Assembly: GCA_010645155.1 (NCBI GenBank)
Contig: CM021316.1
Location: 7,967,788 to 8,031,787, forward strand
DNA from: Tigriopus japonicus
Taxonomy: Eukaryota > Arthropoda > Copepoda > Harpacticoida > Harpacticidae
Direction: 5' to 3'
Length of the DNA stretch: 64,000 bases
The translations under genes and the position numbers were made by a program. The notes below the pieces were generated by a model. That model ran no database searches. It was given only the letters and a program-made list of their open reading frames with translations, and was not told the origin of the DNA. Below, in pieces: positions 34,101 to 48,400 of this stretch (the stretch's first letter is position 1; every line of letters begins with the position of its first letter).

Positions 34101-37100
34101 TCTGGGGAGATTTAATTCCAGATCCCCTGTTAACTCCATTCATCCCCCCTCCTCTTCTTTTTGGAACCGGTGCCAAAATTAACCGCGGACAGCCTAGAAA
34201 CGAACCCAATTCTCCTTTGCGGTGAATCTACACTAGTACAGCAGCCTCCACATGCTTCACTGATTCGACAAGCAAGCAAACATTTTCCCCATTGACGTTA
34301 TCTCGTCCTCAAAAAAGGACCCACGATCCCTGATTCTCTAAGAAAAAGCTGAGGAAAAGTGAGAATACACGGTTACCCCGACATGAATTGATGAATGGAA
34401 GTGTCGTGGAGTTTGACAAATACAATGAGGTAGTTTGAGTGCATGTTAGCATGTCCAGAAATTGGCGCGTGAGTCTAATGGTTTTTGGTTGTTTCCCTCT
34501 CGTGTTTACATCGGTGCTTTATTGTGCATGGATCATTTTCTTACCTCAGCTCAGAGAACAGGAGAGCACAATTTGAACGTACCGTGCATTCATGATGGTA
34601 CCCAACTTAATGGGGGATGAATAAAAGCTCTCAAAAGCCATTCCACCCCAATGGGGGGGGGACACTAAAAAAGCCCAACATTTGTCGCTCCAGAAGCTCC
34701 TTGCCAATAGAACGAGCCCGGAAAGATTTGATTCTCAGCGAATCGAATAAAGCTATTGGCAAACGAAACTACCTTCCGATAATATTTCATTGGCAACCCT
34801 GAAACAAGCCCTCTCATTTAAAGAGACATTCACGGTGTTTGCACTTGTTTCTGGAGTCCCCGAAGTACAACCAACGCAACGATCGACTAGTTCAACAACT
34901 TCAGGGAGGCTTTCTCCCTCGAGCAGTTCCGAAAAGATGGTTTCTAGTGATCAATAGAATGCCACTGGCTTCTACAGAGTATGGACGAACGTTCTCTATG
35001 TGCTTCCTACCCTCATCCATCCCGAATGAACGCGTGGTGGTTGGAACAGAGAATGAGAAGAAGAGGAAATAAAATGGGACTCACACCTCCCGAGAATTTA
35101 TGACCATTGGGCGAGTACGTGACAATATGAATCGACGACATCCAGACACTTTTTTAATCCCGTTTTCACGTCAGCTGAAGGTCTGTGGACATACGTAGGT
35201 TGATTGAATGGGAAAGATGCAAACAGATGGGCCAAGACGAGGTCCGCGATGCAATAGTCCAAATTCGAGGAACCTTTGCTCTCTCTTTATAGGTACCAAC
35301 AGAGGAACATCTAGAATGAGCCATGAAAGATTTATGAGCTTCATTGTCTCAATCAATGGTGCATCCTCGGAAGAACCTCCACTCTCCACGTTTCGTGGAG
35401 TCCCAGTCCAATTCGCGATATTGGAGAGGTGGTTGTTAGCATCAGCTGATGACTCTGGGACCAAAGGGACTACTCTCCCATTGAAAAGAGTCACACATGG
35501 CTGTTTGAACAAGCCCACATGGTGAATGTGGACTGAGCTACGTTTTCCTTTTAACTGGCCTATCGTGAGCTCTCATTATTTGAGAATCCTCTTGGACCTT
35601 TCAGCTTTCATTTCCGGCTTAGCCCGCCCTCCACGAGCTTTTAATGGCACGACTGCTTTTACCTACCAATTTCATGACTGAATGCAATCCTTGAATTCTC
35701 CAACAAAATGAGAATGTTTCGAATACATCAAGATATGTGAATGCACTCCTGTGTAAGGACCAATATGTCACGTTTTTCCCTTTGGACTGACACAAAATTG
35801 CCATTTGTTGTTTTCCGAGGGATGCTGAATGCTAAGGAAGGAGAGTGAGGGAGGATGGGTGGGTCTTTGATGGACCTCTGGATGAAGTGGAAGATGATAG
35901 TCTGTCTTGAACAGTGGCAAAGAGCGGTAGTTGTTGTATTTATGGGCAGAAGTGCACCCTCCTATTCGGAGACGGTTTTTGGTGGGGACAAGATCTCTTG
36001 AAGAAGGGCGATTCATAATCTCCGTGGTGTGGACGAGAAGCTAGAGAAATGTCTAGCCACTTGAAGAGCCTTCCTGCTTCTTCTTCGTCTTCTATTGTGT
36101 AAACTGTCAAGTGGATTAGATCGGACAAAAGCCCGTTGGAGAAAAAATTGATTTCCTTTCAATCACAGCCAAGCATAGAAGATTAATATTTCTAATCCCG
36201 GCGGTTCGGTCGAAATTTCGGGAGCTGCAACCAAATCAGTGGCTTATTTATGTGCAGGCAATCGAGATGATCGTCATGGTCAGAGAACAGCTCAAGAGGA
36301 TCGAGAAGAATGTTAATTGAATTTGAACGACAGTGAGCAATGAGGACATCATCGTCCGGCATCTCTTGTGGAGGGCGACATGTCCCGTATTCACTTATTT
36401 TTGGTCGAGACTCTTTTAGGGGGTTCCAAATTTTATCCAAGATCTCTTGGGAGATCTCTTTGGAGTTCACTTGGTTTGAAATTCAGCATGAAGTATGGCT
36501 ATTCAATTAACTAACCCTGTTTAGCTAAGTGGAGTCCGTTCCGTCTTTCTTCAATCCTTTTGGTGAAGGATTAACTCTGTCATCCAAGCTTTAAAAAAAA
36601 CTTGATTTATCATGGTTCATTGAAGCGCGATTCTTATCGTTAGTTTAAGGGGATCGAAGAAAACGAACACAAGAGAGAGAGAAGTAGAAAAAAATGAGCG
36701 TTACCTCATATTACCCTTTGTGTATCGAGACCAAAATAGTTCAACATGTGGGGTGATTTGGCAACAATTTGGATGAAGCATTTCCATTCCAGCCAGACCT
36801 CCACAAACGAACTAAATCGCTCCCCTCTTCCGTCTCAAGACGCCTGATTTGGACAATTCCACGGCTCTTTTTTTCCCATAAACTTGAAGCACCAACAACA
36901 GTGGATGGTAGCCAATGTAAAATCAATCATACACAAGGCTCGCCCTGACGTTTTGGGACTTCTGAATGTACCACATGTACCCGGTATTGATTGACATCAA
37001 ACCCCAGGAGGCCATTCAACTGGACCCCTGTCGATGACCTTATGAAAAAGTTGCAAAAGGAGACCCTCCCACGATTGGGAATGGGAATGTCGCGGGACCT

Positions 37101-39396
37101 CGCAATTAATGGATGGGAAGCAATTTCTATTCAAAATTTTGGAAATGTCTTAGGCTTGGATTAGAGAGGTTGACATTGAAGACTGGCCTCAGATCATAAA
37201 TGTAGGATCGATCCATTGGTCGAAACTAGTCTTCCATTGGTTTTGAGGATTTCGGAAATCGGGAGGAAATTACTTTCGCTTGAATGCGACCTCTGAATAC
37301 AAGTGTACAACAACGAATGGCGTGGCCTGTCATTCAAAATAACAATTAGAGTCCAGATCAGTGACCAAGAAGAATGGCTTCATCAAAAAATCGTTCATGG
37401 ATGGCCTGAATATTCTGGAGATCTTGAAATGGCCAAAACCGTCGGCATTTCTGCAGGAACGAATGAGCTTAATGGTGTTTTCCCGTGACCAAATTGTCAG
37501 TGGGTCAGGCGCCTGAAGAGCTCGAAATTCCGGAGAGTGAGACAAAAAGTCCATCAGTTGTGGTGAAATGATTAAATGATCTGTTGTTCACAAACAGGTT
37601 GCTAATCCCTCTCATTATCTCGATCCAATCGATGATCCGTTGGTTGGCGGCTCACGAAGGCCATGACCAAAAAAGTCCGAGTTCTTTCTCCTCCTTCCGA
37701 AGATAATGATGTACGTCGATCAGCCAACATATTCGAAGGAACCATAAAGCGTTTTGAACTTTGTTTTGAAACGAGACCAAAACTCGATTCGCCTTTGCCC
37801 GAGATGTGTATGTCAAACACAGTCTTAAATCAAGGGGTCGGAATCGTAAACAAACGAGAAATCATCGTCAGCTCTTCGATCAGATTTACCAAAAGCCAGT
37901 TCGAATAGATGAGCCTTAGTAGAAGTACCAGTTAATTACAAAAAGATTAACTTGTCCCATGGCTAGGAAAAGGGCGACAGAGAGCCTCCCAATACCTCCC
38001 CGGGAGATCAGAAAAATCATCTTCACACACAGACACCTTTCACGAAGTAGATTAGAATCCAGGTCCGATTCTTCACGAATCAAAGGAACTCCACAAAAAG
38101 TTTGTATGTTGTATGTCTGTGATTCAAATCAAGACCTGCGTGCATATTTGGGAGTTGAGGTGCCGAAATTAGCTGAGAATGACGAGGAGAATATATCCAG
38201 TTGGATTCCCAGAGGGTCTCTTCACATGTGTTTGGCTCAATCCAGCCAAACGTTGATAACGAAACGCTAAACAGCCACCACAACAAAATTTCATTGGCGA
38301 AATTCCTGCTTGTAAATCCATAAACCACTTCTGGTCATTCAAGAGAAACGGAGAAAGAGTCATGTGGAGAGAATTTGAATTCATGATCTTGTGATTGGAA
38401 AACGCCCCAAGAGCTCGGAGAGTCCATTATGAACGCGAAGTTCCGCAGATTCTTGTTTTTCTCTCTCCTCAGAGACAGTTCAGACAAAAGACACGTGCAA
38501 AATAAACACAAACAAAAGGCATCAACTGTTATGCAAAACAACATCAGGAGGTTTTTCCTGGCAAAAGGGGTCTCTTGAGATTCCTTTTCGAGTTGGAAAT
38601 TGGTCTTGTTAAAACATAGTTATATATTAGCTCAGGTCAGTCAAAGAGCTGAGACGATTTCCTTCATGGGGTGAAATGGGAGTGTCTCCCCAAGTGCTTC
38701 TAGTACCAATCCACCTTCAAAGTATTACTGAACTACTACAGTTGATACTCCAAGCTAAGGACTACTATGGAGACGTTTGAATGTGTTTTTTTCTGTTGAG
38801 AATTTGCCCTGAAAGTGGGGCCGACAATGGATTCTCGTAAATTTCCACCAATTTGATACGCTGCACGTAGGGGGACACTCACAATGACGGGAATGACTGA
38901 AGAGAGAATGGAAATAAATCTGAAACACAGAAACCCCCAAGTCACCGAGTGATTGATATGTTTGAGAGCTGTTTGAACCTTTCCTAAAGGCACAGATATC
39001 TCTTGAAAGAGAGCTCGGATGAAAAAAACAATGCGATGACACGTCGAAAATCGGATCCTTTGGGTTGATTTTCATGCGGCGCTTTTTCACGAGGAACAAA
39101 GACCGTTTCGAGACGTCTCTTTCCCACAACACTGACTTTTGGCGGGGAATTTGAATAATTCGAATCGCCCGTGATTGTGAATGCACATCCGGTCAGAAAG
39201 AAAGAGGAACACATTGGGTGTCAAAACCAGCTGGTCCGTTTTACTTTGGAGAGAATATTCCTGGCTTCTCTAAAATGGGATCCTTCCCAAGTTTCAGCAG
39301 ACCCATCAATTGTAGCCCCATTGTAATGTAACTTATGTGGTTTCCACGTCAAACCAAACACATGTTCTGCCTACAGAGAAGCCAGAGAGACTGGTT

Positions 39397-39421
39397 TGTG
39401 TGTGTGTGTGTGTGTGTGTGT
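39397..39421 (+). repeat. (TG)12 microsatellite
   Basis: Twelve uninterrupted TG dinucleotides followed by TACGC. Simple repeat. Confidence 0.95.
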
Positions 39422-42400
39422 ACGCACTGTAGGATAAGGGGGGATGTACTAGAATGAACCATGTAGTGGTGGTTTGGTTGGTAGATAGGTTGACGAGTCG
39501 AAATGGATCGGAAGCCCCTTCTTGAAATGAAATGAAGAGATCCTCCACGAGTTGGCTGGTGGGTGGAACAGCTCTTGTGCTCCCCTCAGAAGGCTTCATG
39601 AAAGATATACCAGAATTGAGAGGAGGGGATCAAGTGAAGGAGAGGCCCGTTTAAAATTCACATCATGCACGTCTATTTAAGACTGGTGGGGAAATTTCAC
39701 CTTTTTTTCTTCCTTCAAAGGCGAGAGTTCAATTTTGGAGAGGCATTACGAAACAACAAAGTTTTTCTGGGTTCAAGAACGGGTCGGCCGTTTGGCACAA
39801 TGTGTTCCCTAGAATGGCTTCATCTGGGTTTGGGTTCCCTTTGGGTGCGATGTAAAGATCTAGCCTTGATGTCACCCACTCTAGTGAGTTCTTTGATATC
39901 AAAAGTTACGACACATTGGACAGTTTATGTATGGGGAGGGATAAAAAAAGTTTCCATTCCTGTCCGCCAAACAAACGATCCACGACGCACTTTTTAACGT
40001 TCCAACTTTTCGGGTTCGACTGGTAATTTTTGAAAGATGTCACCTCAGCCCAAAAACGCTTCTCCTGACAGTTTATAAGAATCATTAATTTCCAAACAAG
40101 GTCCCAAACTCCCCAAGATCGACTGTTTGAAGCTGAACAAATGGCTCCCTGATCCCAAAAAGTGCGGAGGGAAATTAGACTTTGTTCCACGATGTCGGTA
40201 CACACCTACCTACGTACGTACGTTCTTACCTTGTCTGCTCCTCGAGTGGAATGAGAATCAGGCACTTGAGCAAAATTGGATCCTGTCTGGAACATCGAGA
40301 ACATCTGTGGATTAAGCCCTCATTGGCTCTGATCTTGTCACAAATATGCTGATTCAAAATTCAAGGAAATGGCTCCGGGGTGAAATGGAATTCATGGCCT
40401 ATTAAGTAATATGAGCCCCTCAAGCTCAATTTGCCTCACAAGTGTGACTGAACTGAGGCGGTGGTTTGAATTTCCATCCATACGAGGGCTAATAAAGAGA
40501 ACAGGGGATCCCCAAATACCGTACACATAATATAGAGAGGATGTTCCATTGAAAAAGAAACCGAGCTCAGGAAATGGAAGGAAAACCCAGCCTTCAGCTG
40601 ATTGTTTTCGGAATGCAGCCGACTTAATGGAGATATGACTTTTGCCAATGGATAAATGGATGGATCAAAGAAGCGAGGGAAAGAGAGAAAGAGAGTAAAT
40701 AAGTGGAAAGTGGGGTTGATGGTGTCGTCTATTCGTTCTCATAAGAGAGGGTAGTGCAAAGAAGAGCTAATGACAATCATACGTTGCAAATCCCATTATG
40801 ATATCTGTCCATGGTCCATGAATCAATACCACGATCCACTGATCTGTGGCGGAGCAACATGATTATTTGCATCAAAACGACATTAGGTAAAAGCCTTTGG
40901 AAGACTCGAGAGAGCTGGCAAAAAGGGTTGGAATCTTATCTGGAAATCTCCCGACTACTTTTCTTTGTGTCATCATCACCATCGATCAATATCGACGGTG
41001 AACCAGGGAAGCAAGCACGTTCGCTACCCCTTCCTGAATAATCAAATCAAATGTTCCTAGGACGTGAATTCGTCCTGCCCTGTTTTCTCTCGTCTACTCA
41101 ACTCAATGGACCTGAAAATGAATAATGCAATGGACAAGGAATTCGCCCATTTCTCAACTATCCCTTCAAGTGTTGACTCGTTCGGATCTTGAGAGATTTT
41201 CAACGCATAGCCAATCAAAACGGGTGAAAATTGAGGACCGCAAACGCCATGGATTCGAAACGAACTTGTATTCAGCTCGGATTAAGAAAGTTTCAGTCCT
41301 TTGGAATAGAAGTCCGTCACTTGAAGCAAGAATTGCGGAGCTAGAAATGTCGAGCGGAAGTCCAAGACCACGGGATTCTGGTCGTCAGGCTGTCAAAAAA
41401 GTTGACAAAGTTGATCCAACCAGGCAAATGGTAAACCAACTCTTAGTCTAGTAGAAGTAGCTCAAGTACATTCTGCATTGTTCTCTCGACAGAGAGAGAG
41501 AATTTGCGGTTGGTCTTTTGGATTTGACAATGGCCAGTGTTTACTCGTACATTGAACAAAAGACGTTTGAGCAATGTTCTACGTCATTGGGAATGAGCTG
41601 AACATGATTACATTGGGCATTGCTTGAAACCATCAGATAATAATTTCCGAGATGCTTGCTCACATTCCATTCCCAAGTAATGTCCATTTCAAAAATCCAA
41701 CCGTTAACCCGAGATTACGTATATTCCGGACAAACTTGAACGGGGTTGATTGATCAGTGACCATGTGTTTTGGCTTTCCACTCCAATACGTTCCACGTCG
41801 TCTTCATTTTCATGGACGAGCACGTGTGTTGCCTGAAATTCGAAACGAGCTATTTTCGACAATAACGATCGGGAGGGCTAAAATTCACGCTTTTACATGT
41901 TTTGAGGGAAATTGTACACACACCTCTCGTGGGGGTGACTGGCGAACCCTGAAAACTTCAGTTCAACAAATGCTACACCTGTTTAGTCAGGGTCAAATTT
42001 CCTCGGCTTCTTCCTCCTACTCTTTTCTACTTCGTTCTCGATTTCGAGCGAGACAACAAAATCCGGATCACGCTCGACCAAAAAAATTTGCATGCTTATC
42101 CAATTCTGAGAGAGGTTTCTTGGACAGGTAATTTCCTCATCACCTCCATTCTGATGGTAATCCCAAAACAGCCAATGCCACTTCCACAAAGCTCGGCCCA
42201 TCACGTCCAATCAAGGTTGATCTTGTTCGTTCAGCATTATGGCAGATTTCGCTCCATGTGGCATCTGGGACTGTAGGGCTAATTAGGCTTATTGGTGAAC
42301 ACATGAGTGGTATTGTCCCCGATCCGTTCTCAGTAGAAGGGACATCTCTTCACGCACGCACAAAGCCCAAATTGGTGGTGGTTGTCATAGGACACAAGAA

Positions 42401-45400
42401 CCCTTGGCCGGGATTAGCATCTGAAACTCCACATCTTCGATCCTGGAGAAGAGCTCTCAACCAACGAGGGATTAAAGGAGGAGGAAGAGTATCTCTTGGC
42501 CATCGGCTGAATGGATGGAGGACGCCCAACCACCACCAATGAACCAACTAGTGAATGTAGGGGGTACAAAGTTGTGAATAGAAATCGGATGAGGAAACCG
42601 TTGGCTACTATTGATGCTAACCTCGACTTTCCCTCTGGATAAGTGTGTTCCAAAATTTGTTGACGTTTAATCTTGAGAGAGCCGAACTTCTTGCCCAAAC
42701 ATGGAGGGGGCATCATTTGTTGAAATGAAAAGATTCGTTTACTTGATTGCTTTAAAGATTATGGTTGAAATTGATTGAAGACAAAGCAAAGTATATTTTA
42801 CCCATGGAAATTTTTTCGTGAAAGCCTCTTAACTTGTAATTTAACCCTTTTAAAATACTTAGGGTAGCTTACCCATAAGGGAAGATAAACACTTTTTGTG
42901 GGGAACTCAAGAAAAGAACTTAAAAAGTCTGTACAAACCGTTTCTAAATAAAATTTGACTTGTCTCTCCTATTCTTGGTTCTGGATGGAATATATTTTCT
43001 CGGGTCAAAATTAGGACCGAAATCTTGAAATTTTTTTCTTTGCTTAAATGTGCAAAATTTGAACTGACGGATGTTTTATAGATTCCGTGTTCAATCAAAA
43101 TTATACGAAATGCTTTGTTCTCACTCTTTGGAGTTGATTATGATTAAATGTTCACCCCCAGATAGTAGAGCATTGCACAAGCCACGGCCATGTTAATAAT
43201 GCTGAAGCCTAATTTAAAAAAAAATATTTACATCCAATAACTCAAAATCAAAGTTCAGTGCTCCATCCATACTTTTCTAAGAAGTCCTCATTCCGTTTCT
43301 TTTTCTCCATCAATTTTTGAAGAGTGAGTCAAGAACAAAAATCATGAATATCCAACCCAAAAAGCTGTTGTTATCTTGTCGTGTCTAAGCTTGCTTGCTG
43401 GGAAGTGTCACTTATTGAGTTCGACGGGGCGAATGGACCTTCTCAAGCTTAGAGGTGATCAGATATCAGGATTAGTTGGTTCGTCTTACGATGTCAACAC
43501 CACGAGAATCCTGTTGTGTAACAAACCATTCACTAACTAACAACGAATCCACGGAACGCGCCATCTAGTAAACAAGCAAAACTCTCCCCCAAGATTAATT
43601 GGATCTTTCCATCTTCTTTTCAGGTATGAAATTGAAAACATCACCAGGAGTTTCTTGTGTGAGTGTATCACTCCAAGTTTTTTTAAATAGAAATTCGTCG
43701 AGGGTTAGTAGTGCAAGGGAACAAGATGAATGGCATCAGGTGCCTCATCTGCGGTTAAGTTCACAAATAAATCAACCTGATAACGTGGGTGGCTGGGAGC
43801 AAGCAAATAGTCTACTTTCCAGGCGAATCTGAGCCAAAGGGGAGTTGTTTCGAACCCTTTTTTTGTCCTAGAGAAATCGAAAATTATACCCTTTTTAGCA
43901 ATGTTGCATGGAACAAAGCTCAGACAGAGAGAATGGATCGACAAGGAACTTTTCTCCCTTGAGTTGAGATGGATGCAAAGCCTCTCTCTGAAATCAGGAT
44001 TTAGAGGACTCATTTGGCTCTGTTAAATCATTTAGTGATGCAGTTTCTGACAAGACTTGAAACTTTATCCTTGCGTCTCGGAACTGGTGGATTGGGTTCG
44101 AGAAAATCCCTCATCACGTGCACAGATTGGTCCATTTTTCATAGCCAAGAAGCTCCATTATTTTGAGGGAGGGAGGGGGTGTGGGATGTGAGAATTGACG
44201 AAGGTCAAGGGATGGATGACTGGGATTCGATGACTGATCTTGAGGGTTAATGTTAGGGGAGAAAGAATTGCCAATTTGCCAAGTGAGTGTTTACCAAACT
44301 CAAAAGGCTTCACATTTTGGTCTCGAGACGGTTGGCAGAATGAATTAATGATGTTGGAAGAGTCTTCTTGGCAGGGAAATCATTTCAGTGCCCTCTCTAT
44401 TCAAATACGAAATAAGCGTTGGTGGGCTTCATGAGAACCAGAACCTTTTTATTTTTGTCCACACTAAATATGGCTTACTTTCAGTTTCATATGCTTTTTA
44501 TTGACGCTACAATTGGGCACATTTATGCATATTTATTGCGATGCACTTCGTGTTATCAAGAGGAAATTGCAAGTGGTTTCAGCTCTTTGATGAATTATTT
44601 ACTCTTCAAGCATGTTTTTGCAATTGATATTCGGCACGATTCTGGTGTTTTAAAATCTCTTTCTTTCCCAAGATTACGTTCCAAAACTACTTGACAATGC
44701 AAAGCAGATGTATGATTTTAGTTGCGTCAAGTCTATAATACTTGAAAATGCGTTTGAAGTTAAGTTAAAAGTGTGCTTGAAGTACGCCTTGACTTAGACA
44801 GAACATGAGACCTGTAGCATGCCAAGTGGAATATGACTATTAACCGTTCCATTTTGGATATTATCTACTTTTATTCAAGGGTGTCATTTAATTTTTTTAG
44901 ATAATATCACACCTCCTTCAAAAATGATGTTTTGACTCGGGTACCAATGAATGGCACCGGGTTCGTTCGATACCAAACATAGCATGGCTTGCTTTCCGTG
45001 TTTCGTCCCCTTCCTCCACTTCTCCTTTCTCTCTTCAGTTCTCAGTCAAGTGGTAAATTTGAATTTCCTGATTTCAAACTGCGTCCTGTGGGCTTTGGCA
45101 CTCATTTGGGCTTCTATTCTCCTTTTCTGTCCATAAAGATGGTGGGATTTGAACAAATGTTACTCTTGAACTGTTCAGAATCCTCTGTGTAAGAGAGCTT
45201 GTTCATTTGAGACAATCCTAAAAGGATACTGTCCAATGGTCACCGGATCCAAGACAAAACTTAATGGTTCCATCCCAGCTCACAACTGGAGAGACACCAA
45301 AGCCATTAGACTTTAACGGCAACTCATAAGAGCGACCCTCGTTTTTAGAGCTCTTCCATCTGGTAATAGCACCAATCCCAGGAGCAGAATAAAAGGCTTG

Positions 45401-48400
45401 TCGTCGATGCATTCAATCCTTTGATAAATATTCCAAGATTGATGAGCCCTATCCCGCTTGAACAAACTGCAAGCGTCCAATCAATCACGCAATCGCCAAA
45501 CCCTATTTGATCCCAAGGGCTGATAATTTTTTCAGTGCTAACGAGGTGCGCTCTGGATATCTCGTTTTGACAGATGGCACTTGGACTCCTGAGCTAAGCG
45601 AATACACTCAGACTTGTGACACAATGATAGTTCTCACTATTTAACAAAAACCTATCGCCTAATTAATTAAGAGCCCATTTTTTAACTGGTGCCAATGAGT
45701 GAGAGAGAGGAGAGACTTTTGGCACCCGTCTTATCTGAGCTAAAAGGTGGAAGTAAACCCGGGTTCAAAGTTACGAACGACCACTGCTGCAAACGAAAAA
45801 ACGCGTTGGCATTGGAATTGGAGTGTTCGCATTCCGAGCAAAACTTTTTCCCCGATGACTCGTCAATGATTTTCGTCGATTACACCCCGTGAAATTGGGG
45901 GTTCTTGGACCGCTCCACGGGGCTCTGAAAGTATTTCATGCAATAATTTGCGACTGAAACTTCCCAAAGTTCGACATTGTTGTTCCCAAACGCGAGAGTG
46001 TCACAAACACGTTTAGAGAACGAAGGAGTGCCACTTCAAAGTAGGAACTTTGGAACAGACTTCCCGTCCAAAACCTGATCTTGATCCAGAAACGCAAAGC
46101 TCTCTCATATTGGCATTACCTATAATTAGCTATTCAAATCTTGGGGATGCCACGGGATGGCCAATCTCGACTTCAAAGAGATCCCCCGTCACCCTGGAGA
46201 CCTTTGAACAAAGAGAAGGAGTAAGATATTCATTCTCGTTTTGTGATAAATTGATTCGACAAATGGAAATGCAAATGCTCGGGACATTATGGCAACCCAC
46301 AAAATCCCCTTATCTCTCTTTTTGAACATTGCTGCCTTGTAATGGTGACATTATCAAAAGCACATCTGTAGAAAAATCCCCCCACTTTGAACCCAATATG
46401 ATAACGGGAAACGAGGGGAAATGTGCGTCTTTCGTGTACATTTAAAGGGAGTCTTTGGCCACATTTATCTTTGTTTCGCGTCATTCCAGGAGACAAAAAT
46501 GGTCGGCAAATTCCTGGCTCTGAACACGGAGCGACTAACTCTTAAATAAGTAAACTCAGTAATGCGCCATCATAAAAGAATAACGAGCTTCCGATTTGAA
46601 ACTCGGGCTGAGGTTGCGTGGTTGTGCTCTTCTCCTAAATCAAAATGTTGCGTGAAATCCGGCAGCGGAGAAAACCGTTCCCTTAAAAGTAGAAGGCGGA
46701 CATCTTTTTCTTCTCTTACAACGATATTTCAACGAGGTCCATTAGAATTCGAGCTCGTTCGGCAAGCAAATGCCACCAAAGCAGGTGGAGAAACCATTCA
46801 AAGTCCCAGATAGGAAGCTGGCCATTATGATGGGCATAAATGGAATGTTTCCACCATTTTTCTTCGACTTATTTACGTCATGAGCAACAATGGGTAAATC
46901 CTCTGAAGGGACGCAGATGGACTTTTGAAGTAGATTTGATGTGGATTTGAACGGATCAATCGCATTCCAAGGCATTGCTTGAGTGTGCTATCGTGACAAC
47001 TTCGGCTCGCCCAAAAAATGACAGGGTGTCCTCATGTCCCATCTGTTATCGTTTTTTTCTCGTTTTCCGACGTATAATTGCTCTCATTACTAAAAAGCAA
47101 GACTTGGTGGTCGTTGTTACAACTTAAGTACATATTGTGAAAGTCTAATTGGCAAATAGTCTGAAAGCAGTTCTGAAGTTCTCTCCCGAAAACTAGAGCG
47201 ATTTTTGTTAATAACTTACCTACATTCACACTGAAGATCTACGACTTGGAATCGAACTCGAACTGAACTGCTTTTTACGGCTCTCCTCCTCCTCTTTTCA
47301 AATTTGGACCCACATGTGTCAGGACAATGGTAAAGGGAAGCACAGAAGTAAAAGTTTCCTCATTTGTTCTCCCTCATTTTTTTTAAATCACTTCAACGTC
47401 TTCAAACTATTATTAAGTTCCCAACTACTGACGTCATAGCTATTTTATAATCATTGGCTTTTGAATGACCACCTCAATTCAATTTGAAAGACAAGGCTTC
47501 AATCTTTAGATCTGTGGGTTTGACTTTCGTTGAAAATGCTTAGTTACAGTTTACAGCCGCCACACTTAAAAGCGCATGAATGAGAATAGAGAACAATAAA
47601 GAGTGGCCAGGAAAAAAACCCTCCATGGTCTTTTTGTCGTTGAACAAACGTAGGTGGTTCGTCATGAGAAAAATAACTGGCTCAGGATGATTTCATTGCA
47701 TCGTCTCGTGGGTTCAATGATTCTCAAGATTTGAGGCTCGCAAGCAGACTTTTGGAGTGGATTTCAGCGAATTCGTCAAATTGCTTTGGACAAGAAACCA
47801 CACATACCGAGCATACAGTATGTGTGTGTTTGAACAAGTCCACGAAAGGAATTTTTCCGTGTGCAACGAAAGACATGTTTTTGCATTGGATCTGTCAAGA
47901 TGAGTTCTCAGAAAGATGCATTGAAAAATTGTAAATAACCGACTGTTATTGCAGTTATTGGATCGAAAAGTGCATATAAACGCTGCACGCGACTTTAAAT
48001 GAACTTGTGGAAAAAACAAAGGAAAGAGACGAAATGAAGCCTTTGAATTCACTCCTCTTCCTCTCTCCTGAAGTTGTTATTTATGATTTCTTGTTCATTT
48101 CATAGAATCATATTTCAAAGGTTCAATGGAGACAACTGGGGTGTCATCATCATGACTGTTTGGTTTCTATTCATTCAAAACCAGACCTGTAATGGTCTTA
48201 CTCCCAACCTGTCTCTCTCTTTCAAGGTTAGTTAAGTTTTCTATCAGCACGAATATCGAATAGGTTAAACAATTTCAGCTGTTATTTCAAATATAAAGAA
48301 AGCATTAGAGAATATAAAATGTGGAGTAAGAAAAGATTGACATTAGTTTTTCTAATTGCGAAATCTACGTACATGATCGGATAGAAGACGTATTCGGTAC

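Noticed and set aside
35171..35525. Overlapping frames of about 105-115 codons on both strands
   Set aside because: Both strands are open over the same DNA and neither product shows a domain, splice context or initiation context. Chance frames are expected in 34 kb of moderate GC.
36192..36470. 92-codon minus-strand frame with normal-looking composition
   Set aside because: It has no ATG in frame (it starts at GTG after a nearby stop), no clear 3' splice site and no recognisable domain.
38755..39186. 143-codon minus-strand frame
   Set aside because: Cysteine/histidine/serine-rich product without a motif; no splice or promoter signals.
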